A stretch of 49,482 bases of DNA from a virus: the IMG/VR virus record IMGVR_UViG_3300031885_000025, positions 1-49,482 of that record. The stretch is one strand, 5' to 3'. Of the stretch, positions 44,930-49,482 are shown piece after piece (within the stretch, counting starts at the first letter, position 1; each line of letters begins with the position of its first letter). The notes under the pieces are model-generated. The model saw only the letters and a program-made list of their open reading frames with translations. It did no database searches and was not told the DNA's origin. The position numbers were made by a program, and so were the translations under genes.

Positions 44930-46389
44930 TGACAAACGTATTCGATAAAAAAAATATTACCCTTGTTTTAACCGAAGAGTGTAATTTTCGGTGTAAGTAT
45001 TGCTATATGGTCAAAAAGAATAATAAAAATATACTATCTTTTGATGTGGCGAAAAAAACGATAGATTATCTATTTGAAAATCGTGATCTGTTTCCAGAGC
45101 CTGAATCTTCTTGGGATTTTATTGGTGGTGAGCCACTATTAGAAGTAGAATTGATTGACCAAATTATAAAATACATAAAACTAAGATCATATCAACTAAA
45201 CCACCCCTGGTTTGAAAGTTCGTGGTTCAGTATGTCTTCAAACGGCTCGCTTTTTGGTGCTCACAATGTACAGGAGTTGTTAAGAAAACACGGAAGGCGC
45301 CTGGAAATTGGTATGACGATTGATGGCCCAGAACATATACATGATATGGAAAGAGTTTTTGTAGACGGCAGAGGCACTCACAGTAGTGTTGTCAAAAATG
45401 TGCCGTTATGGTTAAAGCAATTTTCGAACAATAATAGCTCAACCAAAGTAACAATCTCACGCAATAATCTTCCATATCTGGCTGAATCAGTGCTTTATTT
45501 GTTTTCTATTGGTATAGCTCAAGTGAATGCTAATGTTGTTTTTGAAAACGTTTGGGAATCTGGGGATGATGATCTTCTAGAACAGCAGTTAAATAAGTTG
45601 GGCGACACTATGTTGGAAACGGGGTTGTGGAAAACACATTCCTGTTCGTTTTTTAATGATTTTATTGGCAAGCCTCTATCAAAAGAGAATGACCAAAATT
45701 GGTGTGGTAGCGGACACGCTATGGTTGCCGTTGACGCTGTTGGAAATTTCTATCCGTGTGTAAGATTTTTGGAATTTTCTCTTGCGAAAAAGCCTGCGAT
45801 TATGATGGGTAACATATATGATGGATTCGATACTAAGGTGCGAGATCGTTTCGTTAGTATAAAACGCTCATCAATTAGCCCCCAAGAGTGTATGGAATGT
45901 GAAGTAGCTTCTGGATGTGCGTGGTGTCCAGGCTTTAATTATGACAACGATGAAGAACAGGCTGCTGATGGTATTGGCAAAAGAGCTATTCATATTTGTA
46001 AAATGCATAAAGCTAGGGTGCGTGCTAATAATAGGTATCAAGAGAAGTTAAAAGAAATCAAGGATTTAGAAGGGCCCAGTGTTATGGGTTGTAAAGATGG
46101 AAAGTGTGAATCTGCTAAAACAACTGGGAAAGTTGTTGGCAAGGCCACTAAGGAAGAAACTAGTCAAATTAAACAATTATTTCTTAGGCGCGAAGCACTC
46201 GCTGATCTGTTTTTATTGCTACCCGAAATGGATACGCCAGATGGTACATATGAACAAATTATAGAGGATACTGGCAAAACAATGCAAGCATATAATGACT
46301 GGTGGGACATAATGTCTGAAAAATATAAATGGGAGAGTGGTGGTAGTTGGCAGATTAATTTTGAATCTGGCTCTGTTTCTGTGATATAA
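44929..46389 (+). CDS. Radical SAM/SPASM maturase of the CXXX-repeat protein
   Basis: A 486-aa protein; I chose ATG 44929 (TAATG overlap) over an in-frame GTG at 44923. CNFRCKYC (Cys 18, 22, 25) is the radical-SAM cluster motif and FIGGEP is the SAM-binding Gly motif. The C-terminal Cys set (259, 277, 321, 324, 330, 333, 357) is a SPASM-type region for two extra iron-sulfur clusters, as in enzymes that cross-link Cys or other residues in ribosomal peptides. From about residue 404 it carries a copy of the accessory domain encoded upstream. The likely reaction is SAM-dependent radical modification (perhaps thioether formation) of the CXXX repeats. A strong terminator follows it. Confidence 0.85.
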   Translation: MTNVFDKKNITLVLTEECNFRCKYCYMVKKNNKNILSFDVAKKTIDYLFENRDLFPEPESSWDFIGGEPLLEVELIDQIIKYIKLRSYQLNHPWFESSWFSMSSNGSLFGAHNVQELLRKHGRRLEIGMTIDGPEHIHDMERVFVDGRGTHSSVVKNVPLWLKQFSNNNSSTKVTISRNNLPYLAESVLYLFSIGIAQVNANVVFENVWESGDDDLLEQQLNKLGDTMLETGLWKTHSCSFFNDFIGKPLSKENDQNWCGSGHAMVAVDAVGNFYPCVRFLEFSLAKKPAIMMGNIYDGFDTKVRDRFVSIKRSSISPQECMECEVASGCAWCPGFNYDNDEEQAADGIGKRAIHICKMHKARVRANNRYQEKLKEIKDLEGPSVMGCKDGKCESAKTTGKVVGKATKEETSQIKQLFLRREALADLFLLLPEMDTPDGTYEQIIEDTGKTMQAYNDWWDIMSEKYKWESGGSWQINFESGSVSVI

Positions 46390-46409
46390 GCATATCAGTG
46401 TGTTATCTT

Positions 46410-46448
46410 AAAAGAGAAAGGGTCTTGCGATCCTTTCTCTTTTTTTTA
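46410..46448 (+). terminator. Strong Rho-independent terminator after the maturase gene
   Basis: A 15-bp stem pairs 46410-46424 (AAAAGAGAAAGGGTC) with 46429-46443 (GATCCTTTCTCTTTT, one G-U pair) around a TTGC tetraloop, and the 3' arm runs directly into a T tract (46440-46447). It lies 20 bases after the stop codon at 46389. It ends the CXXX/maturase transcript and separates it from the regulator and glycosyltransferase genes. Confidence 0.92.
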
Positions 46449-46578
46449 TCAGAAAGATACAGAAAATCTGCCAAAAAACTATCAATATCTTCACATCTTC
46501 TGAGAAACCCATCATCAAAATTTGGAGAGGTTGAGTGGGTATTTACTAACAAGTTTATTATCACGAATGGAGTCCAAA

Positions 46579-46773
46579 ATGAATGAAGAATCGCGTAAGT
46601 GTGCAGATCGCAAGCAGATTAATATCCGCCTCGAGCCCGAACTATATGAATTTATTGTAAAATATTCTAAAGATAATTACAAAACTGTAACAGGTATACT
46701 CAGAGAATTGATCGCTAAACTATATAAGGAAAGTAAGGTACCTGTTACCGTAAAAAACAAAGACAGCGAGTAA
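46579..46773 (+). CDS. Ribbon-helix-helix (Arc/MetJ-type) DNA-binding protein
   Basis: A 64-aa protein. I chose ATG 46579, with TGGAG about 6 bases upstream; longer forms would start at ATG 46567 or a TTG at 46522. After a short polar N-terminus the chain reads KQINIRLEPELYEFIVKYSK, a beta strand followed by the first helix, then VTGILRELIAKLYKES, the second helix: the fold of dimeric ribbon-helix-helix repressors. It lies between the terminator and the glycosyltransferase gene, 6 bases before the latter's start, so it probably regulates a nearby phage promoter. The 189-base gap before it (46390-46578) holds the terminator and no convincing gene. Confidence 0.75.
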   Translation: MNEESRKCADRKQINIRLEPELYEFIVKYSKDNYKTVTGILRELIAKLYKESKVPVTVKNKDSE

Positions 46774-46779
46774 TTAAAG

Positions 46780-49482
46780 ATGAAGATAAGATTCCATACA
46801 ATGTTGGGTGTATTGCATTCGTGGTCGATCGTTAGTCAGCAGTTAGCCCGCGCGATGAAAAGACTTGGTGGACACGATATCTTTATGCGTTCCACCAACA
46901 ATCTCGAACACTTTCCAGAAGACCTAAAACCTCTTTTACTGCCTGGATATCATGGTATGTTCGAGGAAGGGAAAAATGCCGATTTCCTAACCCCATCAGG
47001 CGATTTCATTTCTGTAGACCCCAAACACAGAATTCCAAACATTGAGGACACGAACAGGCCGTATGACCTAGAGTTCGCCTATACGGTTCCGCTTCAGTAT
47101 CCTAGACGATTTCATCCAGAATCGCGTTGCCGCGTGGCTATCTGGAATTACGAATCAAGCATCCTGCCACCTGGGTGGCATCTTTACCCTCGTGCTATTG
47201 ATTACCTGCTTCCGTCTAGTCAGTACTCTTATGATATATTTGCAAACAATGGCGTGCCCAAAGACAAGATGTTGGTGGTTCCGCACGGCGTGGACACTGA
47301 CATTTTCAATCCAAACATTCCGCCTTTCAAGCTAAAAACCGAGAAGAAGGTTAAGTTCTTATTTAACGCTATACCCCATGCTAGGAAATTACATGAAAGG
47401 GTCTTCAAAGCTTATTGCGATGCGTTTACAGGCGACGATGATGTTTGTCTGGTGTTGAAAACCAAATTTCTGGTGCCGAAAGATCCCGTTCGTAAGCCGT
47501 TCGAAGTTAATGTCGAAGAGATGTTGAAAAAGGAACTAGGCAAAAGGAGAAATCCTCCAGAGATTGAAATCATCAATGATATATTCATAGAGGACATTGG
47601 TTCGCTGTATACTGCTTGTGATTGCGTGGTGAGTATGAGTTCTTGCGAAGGATTTTGTTTGCTTCCAGATATTGAAGTGGATACTGCTGAGGGCCCAAAA
47701 CCAATTAGTACGGTTAAGGCCAAATGTGATGATGTATATTCGCATTCTGGGCGCCTACAGACGGTTTGTGACACTACCAGTAGGGATTATGACGGAGAAG
47801 TGATAGCAATTCGTCGTCTCGGTGACGATGCTGAGTTTGTTGCTACGCCAGAACACCCTCATGCGGTTGTTCCCAAAATGGGTCGTAAGTTCAAATACTT
47901 GAGGAAAGCTGTTGGGGCTGGTGAACAACCAGTGTGGAAACCCATTAGTCAGATTGAAATCGGTGATCTTGCAGTCATACCAAAACCACGTCTTTCGGAC
48001 TTTCCTTCCGTCAGTTCGATTTATGTTTCAGATTATGTGTCAAATTTGGTGACTGACGGTAATCTGGTATGGTTCCCACACAGCTTTCGGCATATGCCTG
48101 GAAAGCCGTCTTTACATGATGTAGCCCACGATGTTGGATGTTCGTTCCAGCATGTGTCTTTTGTCTTAAACGGGCGGGCAGCCAAAAATGATTTGACCGG
48201 GCGTGTCTGTGCGGCAGCTAAACGCATAGGATATGAAACGCCCCCACATGTGTCTATACCAAATAAGATTAGTTTGACTCCAGAATTTGGAATGTTTTGT
48301 GGTATGTATCTGGCTGAAGGATATGTAACAGCCAGCGGTAATGCTGTATCTTTTTCCTCGCACTCTAACGAATCTTTTGGACGATCTGCCATTATAGAGA
48401 TCGCAAAAAACCTCTGCCTACCGGTTTCAGAAAACATTGATGGTTTTCGTGGCACTGTTACAATCTCCAATAAAATTATAGCTCACTTACTTGGTAATAT
48501 TTTTGGACGAGGAGCTTATAACAAATCTATCCCGATGTGGATGTGGAATTCATCAATAATTAGTCACATCATTCGTGGTTTCTTTTATGGAGACGGTTCT
48601 TGCTCTGGTGATAGATATAGTTTTTCGACATCATCTAGTAAGCTTGCTAGAAGCATTTGTAGCATTTTGGCGACGCATAATATTTTGTGCCATATGAGGC
48701 GAGATCGCAGACGCGAGGGAATCAATTATATATTAGATGTAGCCGCACAGCATAATCAGCGATTTTTTCATTACATACAACCAACGAAATATTCGCAACT
48801 CATCAACATACCAAATGGGTATAAAAATACTGCCGTTATAGAAAATGAACATTTCTTTTTCGTGCCCATTAGGTCAATTAGGAAATTCAATTATTGTGGC
48901 AAAGTATATAATCTACATATTGATGAGGATCATAGCTTCACCTGTGGTGGTATGGCCACCCACAACTGTCTGCCATTATTAGAAGCAATGGCGTGTGAAA
49001 AACTAGTAATAGCTCCCCGGCATGGTGGCCAATTGGAATTCCTTAATGACGGCAATTCTCTATTGGTAGACACCAAAGAGATGCTAGCCCCGCCGACCCA
49101 TCAATACTGGCAGGCAAATCCCAAAGCGATCGTGGGCGATCCTGATGTCAGACATTGCGCCGAACTAATGAGGCGAGTTTATGACAACCTTGATGCCGAA
49201 AAAGTGAGGGTAAGAGATTCTGCTAAGAGTGTAGTTGAAAAGCTTTCCTGGGAAAATGCAGCGAAGATGATTTTAGAGCTTCCGATTCCGCAGTCCAGTG
49301 CTCGCTTTTCTCAAAAAAGACGCAAGGTTCTATACATCATGCCGTATGATATGGTTGGTGGTGGAGAGGTTTGGATCAAAGAGAGTATTAAGCGACTTGA
49401 TAGGCAGATTTACGAGCCACATATAGCATTGGTATCTGGCGCAGGATTGGGCCTTAAACAGCTCCTGGAGGGCCTAGACGCC
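46780..49482 (+). CDS. Tandem GT4-type glycosyltransferase interrupted by an intein (3' partial)
   Basis: Open for 901 codons to the window edge. Residues 1-292 and 730-840 form a GT-B glycosyltransferase of the group-1/GT4 kind: VVPHGVDTDIFNP in the acceptor/donor cleft, and the donor-binding EX7E motif assembled from EGF and CLPLLEAMAC, followed by LVIAPRHGGQLEFL. Residues 293-729 are an in-frame intein that splits the EX7E motif. A second N-terminal GT domain starts near residue 848 (KVLYIMPYDMVGGGEVWIKE). The enzyme should transfer a sugar from a nucleotide sugar. Acting on a virion protein, DNA or the host surface are all possible; the Thr/Ser-rich CXXX fibre is one guess. Confidence 0.85.
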   Translation, partial: MKIRFHTMLGVLHSWSIVSQQLARAMKRLGGHDIFMRSTNNLEHFPEDLKPLLLPGYHGMFEEGKNADFLTPSGDFISVDPKHRIPNIEDTNRPYDLEFAYTVPLQYPRRFHPESRCRVAIWNYESSILPPGWHLYPRAIDYLLPSSQYSYDIFANNGVPKDKMLVVPHGVDTDIFNPNIPPFKLKTEKKVKFLFNAIPHARKLHERVFKAYCDAFTGDDDVCLVLKTKFLVPKDPVRKPFEVNVEEMLKKELGKRRNPPEIEIINDIFIEDIGSLYTACDCVVSMSSCEGFCLLPDIEVDTAEGPKPISTVKAKCDDVYSHSGRLQTVCDTTSRDYDGEVIAIRRLGDDAEFVATPEHPHAVVPKMGRKFKYLRKAVGAGEQPVWKPISQIEIGDLAVIPKPRLSDFPSVSSIYVSDYVSNLVTDGNLVWFPHSFRHMPGKPSLHDVAHDVGCSFQHVSFVLNGRAAKNDLTGRVCAAAKRIGYETPPHVSIPNKISLTPEFGMFCGMYLAEGYVTASGNAVSFSSHSNESFGRSAIIEIAKNLCLPVSENIDGFRGTVTISNKIIAHLLGNIFGRGAYNKSIPMWMWNSSIISHIIRGFFYGDGSCSGDRYSFSTSSSKLARSICSILATHNILCHMRRDRRREGINYILDVAAQHNQRFFHYIQPTKYSQLINIPNGYKNTAVIENEHFFFVPIRSIRKFNYCGKVYNLHIDEDHSFTCGGMATHNCLPLLEAMACEKLVIAPRHGGQLEFLNDGNSLLVDTKEMLAPPTHQYWQANPKAIVGDPDVRHCAELMRRVYDNLDAEKVRVRDSAKSVVEKLSWENAAKMILELPIPQSSARFSQKRRKVLYIMPYDMVGGGEVWIKESIKRLDRQIYEPHIALVSGAGLGLKQLLEGLDA
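47656..48966 (+). other. Intein with LAGLIDADG endonuclease inside the glycosyltransferase
   Basis: 437 residues. It begins with the splice Cys (C293 of the precursor, CLLPDIEVDTAEG), has the block B TPEH with the catalytic His (T356-H359), two LAGLIDADG helices at about precursor residues 502-515 (MFCGMYLAEGYV) and 596-606 (IIRGFFYGDGSC), block F (KVYNLHIDEDHSF), and ends THN before extein Cys 730. All standard class-1 splicing residues are present, so it should splice itself out and give EGFCLPLLEAM. The middle endonuclease region is about 300 residues. It sits in the most conserved motif of the enzyme, a typical intein site. Confidence 0.93.

Noticed and set aside
46398-46586. 62-aa frame overlapping the terminator
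   Set aside because: It runs through the terminator hairpin, has no ribosome site and no protein-like pattern; it overlaps the start of the ribbon-helix-helix gene.
47412-48470. - strand frames within the glycosyltransferase/intein region
   Set aside because: The + strand frame carries all intein blocks and the GT motifs; the opposite frames show none.

Overview
This window is the tail-assembly region of a large contractile-tailed (myovirus) bacteriophage. The order tail sheath, tail tube, frameshifted tape-measure chaperone, tape measure, hub, central spike, gp25-like wedge, baseplate J (gp6-like) and giant wedge/fibre proteins is typical of such phages. No capsid, replication or host genes are present, so the host cannot be fixed. 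The CXXX-peptide maturation genes and a dockerin-like module are reminiscent of anaerobic Firmicutes/Bacteroidetes, but that is only a hint. Almost everything is on the + strand and packed with overlaps or a few bases between genes; one small gene is on the - strand.

Layout. 1-7470: end of an upstream gene, a small coiled-coil protein, a two-helix membrane protein, an HNH endonuclease, a 1508-aa beta-helical tailspike, a small protein with a carboxypeptidase-regulatory/Cna-B-like domain, and an unrecognised protein just before the sheath. 7467-7961 (-): an HNH-family protein whose catalytic residues look lost. 8207-14098: the sheath, then two paralogous tail-tube genes, each preceded by a LAGLIDADG homing endonuclease gene. 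14121-14143: hairpin terminator. 14223-17225: tape-measure chaperone with a canonical -1 slippery heptamer (A AAA AAC) producing a G/GT-type fusion, then the tape measure. 17238-32468: hub and baseplate genes, including a virion-locus protein with long hydrophobic helices. 32465-44549: a 2304-aa protein with two LamG-like domains, a 943-aa protein with two dockerin-like calcium loops, and a 765-aa protein whose last ~635 residues are a CXXX repeat with about 159 cysteines. 44642-46389: a small protein and a radical-SAM/SPASM enzyme whose C-terminal domain repeats that small protein, ended by a strong terminator. 46579-49482: a ribbon-helix-helix regulator and a tandem glycosyltransferase, cut by the window edge, with an intein splitting its EX7E catalytic motif.

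The main discovery candidate is the CXXX-repeat protein with its radical-SAM maturase and accessory protein. It looks like a RiPP-type thioether-forming system whose substrate is a giant phage virion fibre rather than a small peptide. The nearby glycosyltransferase could add a second layer of modification. These functions are inferred from sequence and context; nothing here has been tested.
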